From NCBI GenBank assembly GCA_006739055.1, contig AP019702.1, positions 2,445,001 through 2,509,000 on the forward strand: 64,000 nt of DNA, written 5' to 3'. The notes below the pieces were generated by a model, which saw only the letters and a program-made list of their open reading frames with translations, was not told the origin of the DNA and searched no databases. The position numbers and the translations under genes were made by a program. Shown piece after piece: positions 24,461 to 33,697 of this stretch. This DNA comes from Allostella vacuolata (GTDB lineage: Bacteria > Pseudomonadota > Alphaproteobacteria > ATCC43930 > Allostellaceae). How positions within the stretch are numbered: the stretch's first letter is position 1; each line of letters starts with the position of its first letter.

Positions 24461-27178
24461 TCACGGCCCGAACCTGAGCCCGAGTGCCGTGCAGTACGAA
24501 ACGATCAATGGCGGTTCCGATGGAGCTATCGCCCAGCGGAACAGGTTCAAGCCCGCGGCCTCCAAAGGCATAAGAAGTATCTCCGCCTCATATCGTCCCC
24601 ACGTGGCGCGAGCGTGACCGATCGCATGCTCCAGAGCCGCCGTCGCCGGCGCCGCGCGGGAGATGCGGCGCGCGGCGATGCTGACTTCCGAGAGCATCCA
24701 GGCGCGGCTCGGGTCGGGGTCCGGGCAGAGCGGCGACAGGCGGGTTCCGTCCCACCGGGCAAGGCGCAGCGTGCGTCGCTCTTCCGACAGGCGCGTGGCG
24801 ACCCGGGCTTCGTCGTTCCAGGGCTGACCCGCCCGGCTGTAGCCCGCATTGAGGTCGAGAAGATTGGCCAGGGCATGGGCCCGCTCGCCGCGGGCATCCC
24901 CTTCTGCTCGCAGGCGGGCAGGGTCCAGCGGCGGGGGGATCGGGACAGGAGCGTCGGTACCGTAGACGGCTTCGATCAGGGTCGGCACCTCGTCCGGGAT
25001 CGCGATGCTGGTGCTGGCGAACAGGTGATGGGCCGTCAGCCAGAGGCGGGCATGGTCGCGATAGACCGCCGCTGTCCCGGGTTGGACGGCACCGATCCAG
25101 TCCCGGCCCGCATCCCGATCCGGATGGGGTGAGACGACCAGCAGTTCGGGACCGGGCACCGGCCGATGCGCGGCAGGGCGCAGATCGAGATGGCGCCACA
25201 CGCGGCCAGCTCGCTGCAGGAGCAGGTCGATCGGCGCCAGGTCGCTGACCACGAGATCGAAATCGAGATCGAGGGACTGCTCCACGACCTGCGTTGCCAC
25301 CAGTACCTGACCGCGGCGCGCATTCCCGTCGCCGGCACGACCGAAGCGGCCGACGACGTCCTGCTCGATCGCCAGCCGATGGCCCATGGCGAAACGCGCG
25401 TGGAAGAGCGCAGCCCCGATGCCTCGGTCGCGCAGCATGGCCGCACCGGCAATGGCGTCGTCGACGGTATTTCGGATCCAGGCGACGGCTGCCCCCTGTG
25501 CCGCTGCCTGGCAGATCGCCTCCACCGCCGCTTCCGGTCCCGGCAGGCGGCGAACCCGCAATCGCCTCGGCAGGTCGGCCCGGGCCGGCAAGGGGGCCTC
25601 GATCGCCGCGCGACCGGGGGCCAGCAGGGTGGCGGCGGGGTAATGCGTGGCACCCACCACCAGGCCTGTCGCACCTGCAGCGTCGCCCCAGGCACTCGCG
25701 ATGCGCGCTTTCACCGGCCGCGGCAAGGTTGCGGAGAGGAGGATTGTATGCCCGCCCTGCATCGCCTGGGCGGCGACCAGGCGATCGATCTCAGCCCCCA
25801 TGTAGGCATCATAGGCGTGGACCTCATCGACGATCAGAACCCGGTCGGCGAGGGCAGCCAGTCGGATCGCCTGGTGCTTGGCCGGCAGGACCGCGAGCAG
25901 TGCCTGGTCGATGGTGCCGACCCCGACATCCGCGAGGAACGCCTTGCGCCGGTCGAGTGCCAGCCATGCGGCGCATTCCGCGGCGCAGTCGTCTTCGGCG
26001 CTGTCCCCGCTGCCCGAACTCCGCTGCCCCGCCGGCGCCTCGATGATGCTCTGGCGGAAGTGCGCGTCGAGCGCGGCCCGTCCGTGGGCCAGCACCAGCG
26101 ACGGCGTTGCGTCCTCGGCGAAAAGGCGGCGGTAGCTCGAACCCATGCGCGCATACATGGCATTAGCGGTGGCCATGGTGGGCAGCGCCAGATAGAGGCC
26201 GTGGGCGCGCCCGGCCGCCATCAGCCGATGGGCGAGCAGCAGGGCGGCCTCCGTCTTGCCGCTGCCGGTCATATCCTCCAGGACGAAGAGCAGCGGTCCC
26301 GGCGGCAGGTCGACACGCTCGGCCCAGGCCTGGACCGGGCTCGGGGTGAGACCGGGCCGGGGGGCAAGCTGGGCCAGGCCGCCGAACGGGCGTACCGGCG
26401 CCGGCAGGATCCCGGCCTCGGCCAGTGCGCGCTGTGCCTGCGGCTCCGCCACATCGGACCAATAGGCCCGCACCGGCTGGCCGACATCCACCGCATAGGG
26501 AAACCAACGCTGGTTGGACCCGATCCAGTCCGCGACGACCGCCACACCGGCGAGGCGCCAACTGACCTGGCGCAGCGCTGCCATCCTGGGCGCCGGGAGT
26601 GGTTCGGGGGAGAACAGCCGGACAGCCTCGCGCACGAAGGCCCGGGCGGCATCCTGCGCCGCGCGCCCGAAGAGTTCGCTCGTTCCAGGGGCGCCGGACA
26701 GGATGCTGTCCCCGCCTGCCACCGGGCGGCCGTGATGGCCGAGCACCGGCCCGAACATGGCGGCCACCTGTGGCGTGCGCCAGCCCGGGAGCCAAGCCGA
26801 CCATTCGTCGGCCAGGGAATCAAGCAATAGGCCCATGCCGGCCAGAGAATGCCCGGGATCGGCCAGATCCGCCGTCCGTCCGTCGAGCGGGCCCAGGGCG
26901 GCCGTTGGCCAGTGCGGCGGTGACTTCTTCTGGAACGGACGAGAGAACTTGCCGATGTCGTGCAGGGCGAGCATCAGGCCCCACAACTGCCGGAATGCGC
27001 AGGGCGACCAGCCCAGCCGTCCGGCAACGTGATGAAAAGGCGCCGGGTGGCGGTCGGCCAGGGCCATGCCGACCGCCGCCACGTCCAGGCTGTGCATCCA
27101 GAGCGGGTGCCAGCATGCGCCCGCCCCGCCCGAAACAGGCTGCGCCTTGCCCCAGAATTCGCGGAACGGGCTCAGCAT
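24461..27178 (-). CDS. cas3: CRISPR-associated helicase-nuclease Cas3, type I-E
   Basis: 905 residues. An N-terminal HD nuclease domain (HSLD at about 29-32, ALHDIGKFSRPFQ around 70) is fused to an SF2 helicase: GSGKTEAALLLAHRLM (Walker A, about 310), DEVHAYDAYM (Walker B, about 450), LLSATLPRPV (motif III), QVVEQSLDLDFDLVVSDLAPIDLLLQRAGRVWRH (motifs V and VI; QSLDLDFD, QRAGR). Cas3 is recruited by Cascade to unwind and degrade target DNA. It is transcribed before, and separated by 524 bp from, cse1; that gap holds the mini-CRISPR and a promoter, so Cas3 and Cascade levels can differ. Confidence 0.97.
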   Translation of the reverse strand: MLSPFREFWGKAQPVSGGAGACWHPLWMHSLDVAAVGMALADRHPAPFHHVAGRLGWSPCAFRQLWGLMLALHDIGKFSRPFQKKSPPHWPTAALGPLDGRTADLADPGHSLAGMGLLLDSLADEWSAWLPGWRTPQVAAMFGPVLGHHGRPVAGGDSILSGAPGTSELFGRAAQDAARAFVREAVRLFSPEPLPAPRMAALRQVSWRLAGVAVVADWIGSNQRWFPYAVDVGQPVRAYWSDVAEPQAQRALAEAGILPAPVRPFGGLAQLAPRPGLTPSPVQAWAERVDLPPGPLLFVLEDMTGSGKTEAALLLAHRLMAAGRAHGLYLALPTMATANAMYARMGSSYRRLFAEDATPSLVLAHGRAALDAHFRQSIIEAPAGQRSSGSGDSAEDDCAAECAAWLALDRRKAFLADVGVGTIDQALLAVLPAKHQAIRLAALADRVLIVDEVHAYDAYMGAEIDRLVAAQAMQGGHTILLSATLPRPVKARIASAWGDAAGATGLVVGATHYPAATLLAPGRAAIEAPLPARADLPRRLRVRRLPGPEAAVEAICQAAAQGAAVAWIRNTVDDAIAGAAMLRDRGIGAALFHARFAMGHRLAIEQDVVGRFGRAGDGNARRGQVLVATQVVEQSLDLDFDLVVSDLAPIDLLLQRAGRVWRHLDLRPAAHRPVPGPELLVVSPHPDRDAGRDWIGAVQPGTAAVYRDHARLWLTAHHLFASTSIAIPDEVPTLIEAVYGTDAPVPIPPPLDPARLRAEGDARGERAHALANLLDLNAGYSRAGQPWNDEARVATRLSEERRTLRLARWDGTRLSPLCPDPDPSRAWMLSEVSIAARRISRAAPATAALEHAIGHARATWGRYEAEILLMPLEAAGLNLFRWAIAPSEPPLIVSYCTALGLRFGP

Positions 27179-27218
27179 CCGCGATGCTGTTCAGCCCGTG
27201 CCGCTATGGCCCCGCCCC

Positions 27219-28070
27219 TCAGAGCAGGAAGTACAGCGAATCCAGGTGGTCGATGTTGTTGACCGTGATCTGGTCGCCGGTGTCGAAGTCGATGCGCAGG
27301 CCGGTTGCGACGGGGGTGACGTCGACCGAGGTGGCGAAGCGGCCGAAATTGCCGTAGCCGAAGCCGCGCAGGTCGACGAAATCGACCTGGGCCGTGAAAT
27401 CCACCACGACGTCGGCCCCCGCGCCCGGGCCGAACACGAAGATGTCGGAACCGGCATCGCCGAACAGCTGGTCATTGCCGAGGTCACCCGACAGCCGGTC
27501 GTCGCCGGCCCCGCCATAGATCGTGTCGTCGTCGCGGCCGCCGCGGATGATGTCCGCCCCCTGGCCGCCGGCCAGCAGGTCGCGGCCGGCGCCGCCATAG
27601 ATGCGGTCCTGGTCGAAGCCGCCGTCGATGCTGTCGTCGCCATTGTCGCCCGACAGGGTGTCGTTGTGCTCCTCGCCATACATCGTGTCGTTGCCGGGGC
27701 CGCCATGGCCGATGTCGGCGCCGAAGCCGCCGCCGATCAGGTCGTTGCCGGCATTGCCCGACACGAAGTCGTCGTCATGGCCGCCGAACAGCCGGTCGTT
27801 GCCGACCTCGCCGAACAGGATGTCGCTGCCCTGGCTGCCGGCCACCACGTCGTCGCCGTCGCCGCCCAGCAGGAAGTCCGCGCCTTCGCCGCCTTCGATC
27901 TGGTCGTTACCGGGCCCGCCGAAGGCGGTATCGGCACCGGTGACGCCGTCGATGGTGTCGTTGCCACCCGCCCCGTCGATCAGGTCGTTGCCGCCGCGGC
28001 CGTCCAGCACGTCGGCGTCGACGGTGCCGAACTGGGTATCGTTGCCGTCCGTCAGAATGAATAGCGCCAT
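27219..28070 (-). CDS. RTX calcium-binding repeat protein (secreted)
   Basis: 283 residues from ATG 28070, built almost wholly from about 20 RTX nonapeptides of the form GGxGxDxhx (for example GGNDLIDGAGGNDTIDG and GGAGDDRLSGDLGNDQLFG), which bind calcium in a beta-roll outside the cell. The last 70 residues (SDIFVFGPGAGADVVVDF ... NNIDHLDSLYFLL) form a C-terminal cap like the type I secretion signal region of RTX proteins, ending in hydrophobic residues. There is no N-terminal signal peptide. No catalytic domain is attached and no type I secretion genes are in the window. It follows cas3's start by 40 bp on the other side of the CRISPR locus. Confidence 0.85.
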   Translation of the reverse strand: MALFILTDGNDTQFGTVDADVLDGRGGNDLIDGAGGNDTIDGVTGADTAFGGPGNDQIEGGEGADFLLGGDGDDVVAGSQGSDILFGEVGNDRLFGGHDDDFVSGNAGNDLIGGGFGADIGHGGPGNDTMYGEEHNDTLSGDNGDDSIDGGFDQDRIYGGAGRDLLAGGQGADIIRGGRDDDTIYGGAGDDRLSGDLGNDQLFGDAGSDIFVFGPGAGADVVVDFTAQVDFVDLRGFGYGNFGRFATSVDVTPVATGLRIDFDTGDQITVNNIDHLDSLYFLL

Positions 28071-28257
28071 TGCAGTGCCCCCGAGGAGAATCGCCCGGCA
28101 ACAGGTCACTCCAACCCGCGGTCATTTGCAAAGCCCTTCGTATGGGCGGCATCGCTCTGGCGGGAACCGGGCGTCCGGCCGCAGCGTTGTTGCCGGGAAA
28201 ATCGCACCTGACGGCGCCGTCCGCCCGCGCGCCCGGGTCGCTGGAGGATCCCCGCCG

Positions 28258-30159
28258 ATGCGCGAAGCCGACCCGCCCCGCACGCCGCTCGGCCACCCGC
28301 CGCCGGCCGCCCTGCAACTCGCCCGCTCGCCGCTGGCGACGCCGCTCGGGCCGGCGGCGCCGACGCCGCTGGTGACCGCCGGGGCGGTGCTGGTCACCAT
28401 CGGCGCCCTCTATATCGGCCGCGACATCTTCATCGCCTTCGCGCTCGCCATCCTGCTCGGCTTCCTGCTGGCGCCGATGGCGACGCGCCTGCGCCGCTGG
28501 GGGCTGCCGCGCGCGCTGGCGGTGGTCGTGTCGGTCGCCTTCGCCTTCGTCGTGCTGGCCGCGATCACGGTGGTCGTCGGCAACGAACTCTATCTGCTGG
28601 CCTCCAACATCCCCGACTACCAGCAGACGATCCGCGCCAAGCTGGCCGGGATCCGCGAATCGACCGGCGGCGGCGGCGTGTTCGAGCGGCTGTCGCAGAT
28701 GGCGAGCCTGCTCGGCCGCGAACTGGGGGCGGCGGCGGACCAGGCGACGAGCGGCAGCGTGCCGGTGGTGATCCAGCCGCCGCCGCCCCAGCCGCTGGCG
28801 GTGCTGGAGAACTTTGCCGGGCCGGTGATCGCCTCGGTCGCCACGGCCGGGCTGGTGGTGGTGTTCCTCTTCTTCGTGCTGCTGGAGCGCGAGGACCTGC
28901 GCGACCGGCTGATCCGCCTGCTCGGCGTCGGCCAGGTGCTGCGCAGCACCCAGGCGCTGGACGAGGCCGGCCGCCGCGTCAGCCGCTACCTGGTGATGCA
29001 GCTGGTGGTGAACGCCAGCTACGGGGTGCCGATCGGCATCGGCCTCTACCTGATCGGCGTGCCCAACGCGCTGCTGTGGGGCGTGCTGGCGGCCGTCCTG
29101 CGCTTCATCCCCTATCTCGGGCCGTTCATCGCCGCCCTCTTTCCGATCACGCTCGCCTTCGCCATCGACCCCGGCTGGGAGATGCTGGTCTGGACGATCG
29201 CGCTCTTCCTGGTGCTGGAGGTGATCAGCAACAACGTGCTGGAGCCGCTGCTCTACGGTTCGTCGACGGGCATCTCGTCGCTGGCGATCATCATGGCGGC
29301 GATCTTCTGGGCGACGCTGTGGGGCCCGGTCGGCCTGCTCCTGGCGACGCCGCTCACCGTGTGCATCGTCGTCATCGGCCGCTATGTGCCGCAGCTCGAG
29401 TTCCTCGGCATCCTGCTCGGCAACGACCCGGTGCTGGCGCCCGAGCAGCGCTTCTATCAGCGGCTGGTCGCCGGCAACCACGAGGAGGCGCTGGAGGTGG
29501 CCGAGGACTATCTCGAGGACACCACGCCCACCGCCTTCTACCAGGAGGTGGTGCTGCCGGCGTTGCAGATGACCGAGAACGACCACGACAACCGCATCCT
29601 GGATGCCGACCTGCGGCGGCTGGTGGCGGAGCGGGTCGAGCGGGTGCTGGTCGACCTGGACGAGGACGGGCTGCTCGGCCAGCCGAAGGAAGGCGAGGCC
29701 CTGGCCGCCGCCGACCGCGCGCCCGGCCGCGTCCTCTGCCTGCCGGGACGGACCCCGCTCGACGAGGTCGCCGCCGCCATCCTCGCCCGCTGGCTGCGCG
29801 CCGACGGCCGTGCGGCCGATGCGTTCGGGCATTTCGACCCGCGCTCGGGGGCGGCCACCTTCGGCCAGCCGGGCGAGGGCGACGTCATCGCGCTCTGCTA
29901 CCTGCAGGCCCGGCCGCAGACCTATGTCCGCTATGTCGGGCGCCGCCTGCGCCGGCTGGCGCCACAGGCCCGCCTGCTGGTGGTGGCCCTCAACAGCATC
30001 GACGGCGCGGTCGGGCTCGACCGCATGGCGGGCGGGGCACCGACCGATGGCGTCTCGCTGTCCCTGGCGGCGGCCGTCCACCAGATCGAGGCCTGGCAGC
30101 CGCTGCCCGAACCCGAACCGGACCTGGACCCGCCGCTGCCCGCACCCGCCGCCGCCTGA
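28258..30159 (+). CDS. AI-2E/PerM-family membrane transporter with long C-terminal extension
   Basis: 633 residues. The first 380 form the PerM/AI-2E exporter-like domain: helices at about 40-60 (VTAGAVLVTIGALYIGRDIFIAF) and 75-95, a periplasmic segment, and the family motifs ALLWGVLAAVLRFIPYLGPFIAALFP and WGPVGLLLATPLTVCIVVIGRYV. The remaining 250 residues are a soluble domain (LVAERVERVLVDLDEDGLL, RVLCLPGRTPLDEVAAAIL, then a proline-rich tail) absent from ordinary 350-residue PerM proteins. The transported compound is unknown. Divergent from the RTX gene, 187 bp apart. Confidence 0.85.
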   Translation: MREADPPRTPLGHPPPAALQLARSPLATPLGPAAPTPLVTAGAVLVTIGALYIGRDIFIAFALAILLGFLLAPMATRLRRWGLPRALAVVVSVAFAFVVLAAITVVVGNELYLLASNIPDYQQTIRAKLAGIRESTGGGGVFERLSQMASLLGRELGAAADQATSGSVPVVIQPPPPQPLAVLENFAGPVIASVATAGLVVVFLFFVLLEREDLRDRLIRLLGVGQVLRSTQALDEAGRRVSRYLVMQLVVNASYGVPIGIGLYLIGVPNALLWGVLAAVLRFIPYLGPFIAALFPITLAFAIDPGWEMLVWTIALFLVLEVISNNVLEPLLYGSSTGISSLAIIMAAIFWATLWGPVGLLLATPLTVCIVVIGRYVPQLEFLGILLGNDPVLAPEQRFYQRLVAGNHEEALEVAEDYLEDTTPTAFYQEVVLPALQMTENDHDNRILDADLRRLVAERVERVLVDLDEDGLLGQPKEGEALAAADRAPGRVLCLPGRTPLDEVAAAILARWLRADGRAADAFGHFDPRSGAATFGQPGEGDVIALCYLQARPQTYVRYVGRRLRRLAPQARLLVVALNSIDGAVGLDRMAGGAPTDGVSLSLAAAVHQIEAWQPLPEPEPDLDPPLPAPAAA

Positions 30160-30231
30160 CCGATCGGGATCCTGGCCACGCCGGCAGCCGGGCGTATGCT
30201 GGCCGGCCAAGGCACCAGGGGAGGGAACCGC

Positions 30232-31224
30232 ATGTCGCTGTCGATCGGGCCGGCCGCGCTGAACGACCGCTATTTCGATTCGGCCGGGGTGCCGATCCGC
30301 TTCGTGGAGGCAGGTGCGGGGGAGCCAGTCATCCTGCTGCACGGCTATTCCAGCTCGCTGGAGGAAGGCTGGGCCGACCGCGGCGTGGTCGCTGCCCTGT
30401 CGGCGACCCACCGGGTGATCGCGCTCGATGCGCGCGGCCACGGCAAGAGCGGCAAGCCCCACGACCGCGCCGCCTACGGCCCCGAGATGGGGCGGGACGT
30501 GATCCGGCTGATGGACCATCTGGGCCTGCCGCAGGCCCACATCATGGGCTATTCCATGGGCGCCCACGTCGTGGCCCAGCTCGCCACCCGCCGCCCGGAG
30601 CGCTTCCGCAGCCTGATCCTGGGCGGGTCCGCCGGCCGGCTGGGCTGGACCGCGGCCGACCAGGCCCGGGTCGATGCCGAGGCGGACGAGATGGACCGGG
30701 GGCTGCTGAACGCGCAGATCCTGCGCCTGTGGCCCAAGGAGAGGCCGAAGCCCACCGATGCAGAGCTGCGGGAGATGTCCGCCCGCCGCCTGGAGGGCAA
30801 GGACCCCAGGGCGCTGGCCGCCATCCGCCGCTCCAACCCCGACCAGGTGGTGACGCTGGCGGAACTGGCGGCGATTCCGGTGCCGGTGCTGGGCATCGTC
30901 GGCACCGCCGACCCCTACCAGAAGGACCTGGAGCGGGTGCAGGCGGTGCTGCCGGGCATGACGCTGGTCCGGATCGAGGGGGCCGCCCACGGCAACGCGG
31001 TCGGGCGGCCCGAATATGTCGAGGCGGTGCTCGCCTTCCTCGCCCGGCTGCCGCCGATGCCGGCGGCCGGACCCCTTGCGCCGGAAGAGGATGGGCCGGA
31101 AGAGGACGGGCCGGCGGAATACGCCTCGCCCGCCTGCTTCCTGCACGAGCTCGACCCGGCCTTCGGCGGCCCGGCTACGCCGCCAGGGACGCCGCCGAAG
31201 GGCCGGTCGGACGGTCGCCCTTGA
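30232..31224 (+). CDS. Alpha/beta hydrolase
   Basis: 330 residues. Alpha/beta hydrolase features: oxyanion-hole region ILLHGYSSS (about 38-46), nucleophile elbow GYSMGAH with Ser about 107, ALDARGHGKSGKP, catalytic Asp in VGTADPYQKD (about 227) and His in GAAHGNAVGR (about 255). The last 60 residues (acidic PEEDGPEEDGPAEY) are an unusual tail. Substrate unknown. A GGGGAGGG ribosome site precedes ATG 30232. Its 3' end overlaps the convergent dioxygenase gene by 50 bp. Confidence 0.85.
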   Translation: MSLSIGPAALNDRYFDSAGVPIRFVEAGAGEPVILLHGYSSSLEEGWADRGVVAALSATHRVIALDARGHGKSGKPHDRAAYGPEMGRDVIRLMDHLGLPQAHIMGYSMGAHVVAQLATRRPERFRSLILGGSAGRLGWTAADQARVDAEADEMDRGLLNAQILRLWPKERPKPTDAELREMSARRLEGKDPRALAAIRRSNPDQVVTLAELAAIPVPVLGIVGTADPYQKDLERVQAVLPGMTLVRIEGAAHGNAVGRPEYVEAVLAFLARLPPMPAAGPLAPEEDGPEEDGPAEYASPACFLHELDPAFGGPATPPGTPPKGRSDGRP

Positions 31225-32047
31225 TGGTGGTGCGGTAGAGCGTGCGCGCCAGGTGCGGCGGGCAGCCGGTGGCGAGGTGGATGGTCGCCCGGTTGTCCCA
31301 CATCACCAGGTCGCGCGCCTGCCAGCGGTGGCGATAGATGAAGCGCGGCTCGACCATGTGGGCGCAGAGGCGCTGCAGCAGGGCGGCGCCCTCGTCCTCC
31401 GGCAGGCCGACGACCCGGGTGGTGAAGCCCTCGTTGACGAACAGCGCCTTGCGGCCGGTCGCCGGATGGACGCGCACCATCGGGTGCTCGACCTCGGGCA
31501 CGGCGCGCTTCTGCTCCTCGGTCAGTGCCGGCCGGTGCGAGGTCTTGGCGTTCTGGGCGGCGTTGCGGGCGGCATAGGAATGGATGGCGGTCAACCCGTC
31601 GATGCGCGCCTGCGTCTCGGCGTCGAGCGCGTCATAGGCCGCGTGCATGTCGACGAACAGCGTGTCGCCGCCTTCCGCCGGCAGCACCTGGGCGTGCAGG
31701 GCCGACGCCAGGCTGGGCTCGGCCTTGTAGGACAGGTCCGAATGCCAGTAGTGGCCGGCATCGACCAGCCCGATCGGCCTGCCGTCGACGAACTCGTTGG
31801 ACACGACCAGCAGTTCCGGATGGCCCGGCAGCAGGAACTGCTTCTGCACATGGATCTCCAGCTCGCCGAAGCGGCGGCTGAAGTCGATGTGCGCGTCCGG
31901 CGTCAGGCGCTGGTCGCGCACGACCAGGACCGAGCGCCGCTCGAAGGCGGAGCGCAGCAGGGCGAAGGCCGCGTCGTCGAGCGGCTGGTTGAGGTCGACA
32001 TCGATGGCCTCGACGCCGAGGACGGCGGGCAGGTCGCGCAGGATCAT
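31175..32047 (-). CDS. TauD/TfdA-family Fe(II)/2-oxoglutarate dioxygenase
   Basis: 290 residues from ATG 32047. The iron-binding triad is visible: HSD in HYWHSDLSYK (residues about 98-104) and distal His in NRATIHLATG (about 262), with the 2-oxoglutarate arginine in ARTLYRTTI (about 276). These enzymes hydroxylate taurine, chlorophenoxyacetate and similar acids; the exact substrate is not evident. Ends with the gene overlapping the alpha/beta hydrolase 3' end. Confidence 0.9.
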   Translation of the reverse strand: MILRDLPAVLGVEAIDVDLNQPLDDAAFALLRSAFERRSVLVVRDQRLTPDAHIDFSRRFGELEIHVQKQFLLPGHPELLVVSNEFVDGRPIGLVDAGHYWHSDLSYKAEPSLASALHAQVLPAEGGDTLFVDMHAAYDALDAETQARIDGLTAIHSYAARNAAQNAKTSHRPALTEEQKRAVPEVEHPMVRVHPATGRKALFVNEGFTTRVVGLPEDEGAALLQRLCAHMVEPRFIYRHRWQARDLVMWDNRATIHLATGCPPHLARTLYRTTIKGDRPTGPSAASLAA

Positions 32048-32221
32048 GGGCTTGCTTCCGGCAGGGTGGGGACGATCATCCTCGTATGCCCCGGCGGGCA
32101 AACGGTACGGCGGTCGAGGACGCGGGGCAGCCATCATGACGGCCGGGCGGCCGATCCGGCAAAGCAGAAATTCTTGCCGGGCAACGTAGAAAAACTCGGG
32201 GGGGAACCGGGGTAGGGGCGC

Positions 32222-33601
32222 CTACCCGTCCTGCCAGCGGGCCGGGTCGCTGCCGATCGGGGCGGCGGGGCGGCTCCAGAAGCAGGGAGCGCCGGTCACG
32301 GACAAGGGCGCGTTGAGGCGGAAGGCGGGACCCCACGGGGTTGCCTCGGCGGCCGGCGCGACGTCGTCCTGGTCCTCCGGCCGCAGCGGCCCGTCGCCCG
32401 GCGCCGGATGCCGCGCCAGCAGGACCGCGGTGCGGGCGAGCGACGCCCTGCTCGCCACTCCGCCGCCGCTGGTGCGCCGCCGGACGAGCCCCATCACCGC
32501 CGCCGCCGCCAGGATGTAGCCGGTCGCGTGGTCCAGCGCCTGGACCGGCAGCGGGGTCGGGCGGTCGCGGCCCAGGCGCTCCATCCCGGCCTGGGCGATG
32601 CCGGCGCTCATCTGCACCAGGCTGTCGAAGCCGCGCCGGGCCTGCCAGGGACCGGACCAGCCATAGGCGTCGAGCGAGACGTCGACCAGGCCGGGCCGGG
32701 TCCTCCGCCGCACCTCGGCACCGAGGCCGAGGCGCTCCAGCGCATCGCTGCGATAGCCGTGGACCACGACGTCGCTCTGCCGCAGCAGGTCGAGCAGCAC
32801 GGCGCGGTCGGCCGCCTGCCGCAGGTCGAGCCGGGCGGAGCGCTTGCCCGCCATCATCTCGGGCTCGATCGCGGGCTCGCTCCAGTCCGGCGGGTCGATG
32901 CGCAGCACCTCGGCGCCGTACCCGGCCAGGAAGCGCGTGGCGACCGGGCCCGCCAGCACGCGGGTCAGGTCGAGCACCCTTATGCCGGCCAGCGGGCGTG
33001 CCGAATTGACGGTCCGGGGCGTCTGCACCCCGCTCTCGGTCGCGGTCGTGGCCAGCAGCGGCTCCGCCGCCACGCTCCGGCCCTGCGCGTGCGCGCGCCA
33101 GTCGGCCAGCGACCGCATCGCGGCCGCGCATCCCCCGGCGGATACGATCGCACTCTCCAGGGCGTCGGCCGGCCAGCCCGCCACCGCCGCGGCGACCTTG
33201 GCCTTCTCGCCCTCCACCCCCAGCACCGCCAGGGCCGCGCGTCGGTGGTGCGGGGCGTTGGTGTGCAGGCGGATCCAGCCGTCGGCCGCCGCATAGTCGC
33301 CCGCGACCGGGTCCCAGGGCGGCGGCGGCGACCAGCCTTGCGGGCGCAGGGAGGTGGCGAACCAGAATGAGGCGAGGCGCCGGTCGACGGCGACCGGGGC
33401 GGGCGGGCGGGCGTTGGCGGCCAGCCATTCCGACACGGCCAGCCCCGCCGCGGCGACCGATGCCGAGGCCAGGTCGGTCACGGCGAAGACGGACGGCAGG
33501 CTGCCTTCGCCGGTCATCCGGACCCGCTCGAGCGCGGCGGGAGCGCCGTCGGCGGCGGACCAGATCTCGGCCAGCATGGCGGCGAAGGGAAGGGCGGTCA
33601 T
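32222..33601 (-). CDS. CaiB/BaiF-family CoA-transferase
   Basis: 459 residues. The second half carries family III CoA-transferase signatures: RPLAGIRVLDLTRVLAGPVATRFLAGYGAEVLRIDPP (about 205-241), KRSARLDLR, DVVVHGYRSDALERLGLG and ALDHATGYILAAAAVMGL. The expected catalytic aspartate falls in the HTGYI-proximal region (QALDHATGY). The first 190 residues look like an incomplete copy of the same fold (DPVAGDYAAADGWIRLHTN). Such two-part proteins exist in the family. Acyl-CoA substrate unknown. ATG 33601 starts just before the conserved sequence. Confidence 0.83.
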   Translation of the reverse strand: MTALPFAAMLAEIWSAADGAPAALERVRMTGEGSLPSVFAVTDLASASVAAAGLAVSEWLAANARPPAPVAVDRRLASFWFATSLRPQGWSPPPPWDPVAGDYAAADGWIRLHTNAPHHRRAALAVLGVEGEKAKVAAAVAGWPADALESAIVSAGGCAAAMRSLADWRAHAQGRSVAAEPLLATTATESGVQTPRTVNSARPLAGIRVLDLTRVLAGPVATRFLAGYGAEVLRIDPPDWSEPAIEPEMMAGKRSARLDLRQAADRAVLLDLLRQSDVVVHGYRSDALERLGLGAEVRRRTRPGLVDVSLDAYGWSGPWQARRGFDSLVQMSAGIAQAGMERLGRDRPTPLPVQALDHATGYILAAAAVMGLVRRRTSGGGVASRASLARTAVLLARHPAPGDGPLRPEDQDDVAPAAEATPWGPAFRLNAPLSVTGAPCFWSRPAAPIGSDPARWQDG

Positions 33602-33697
33602 GGATGCGTTCCTGGGCGGGCCATCTCTGCGATGCGCGCGAGGATGGCGATCGCCCAGATATGTCGTCAATGTTGATTGATCCGATCAACGCGACGG

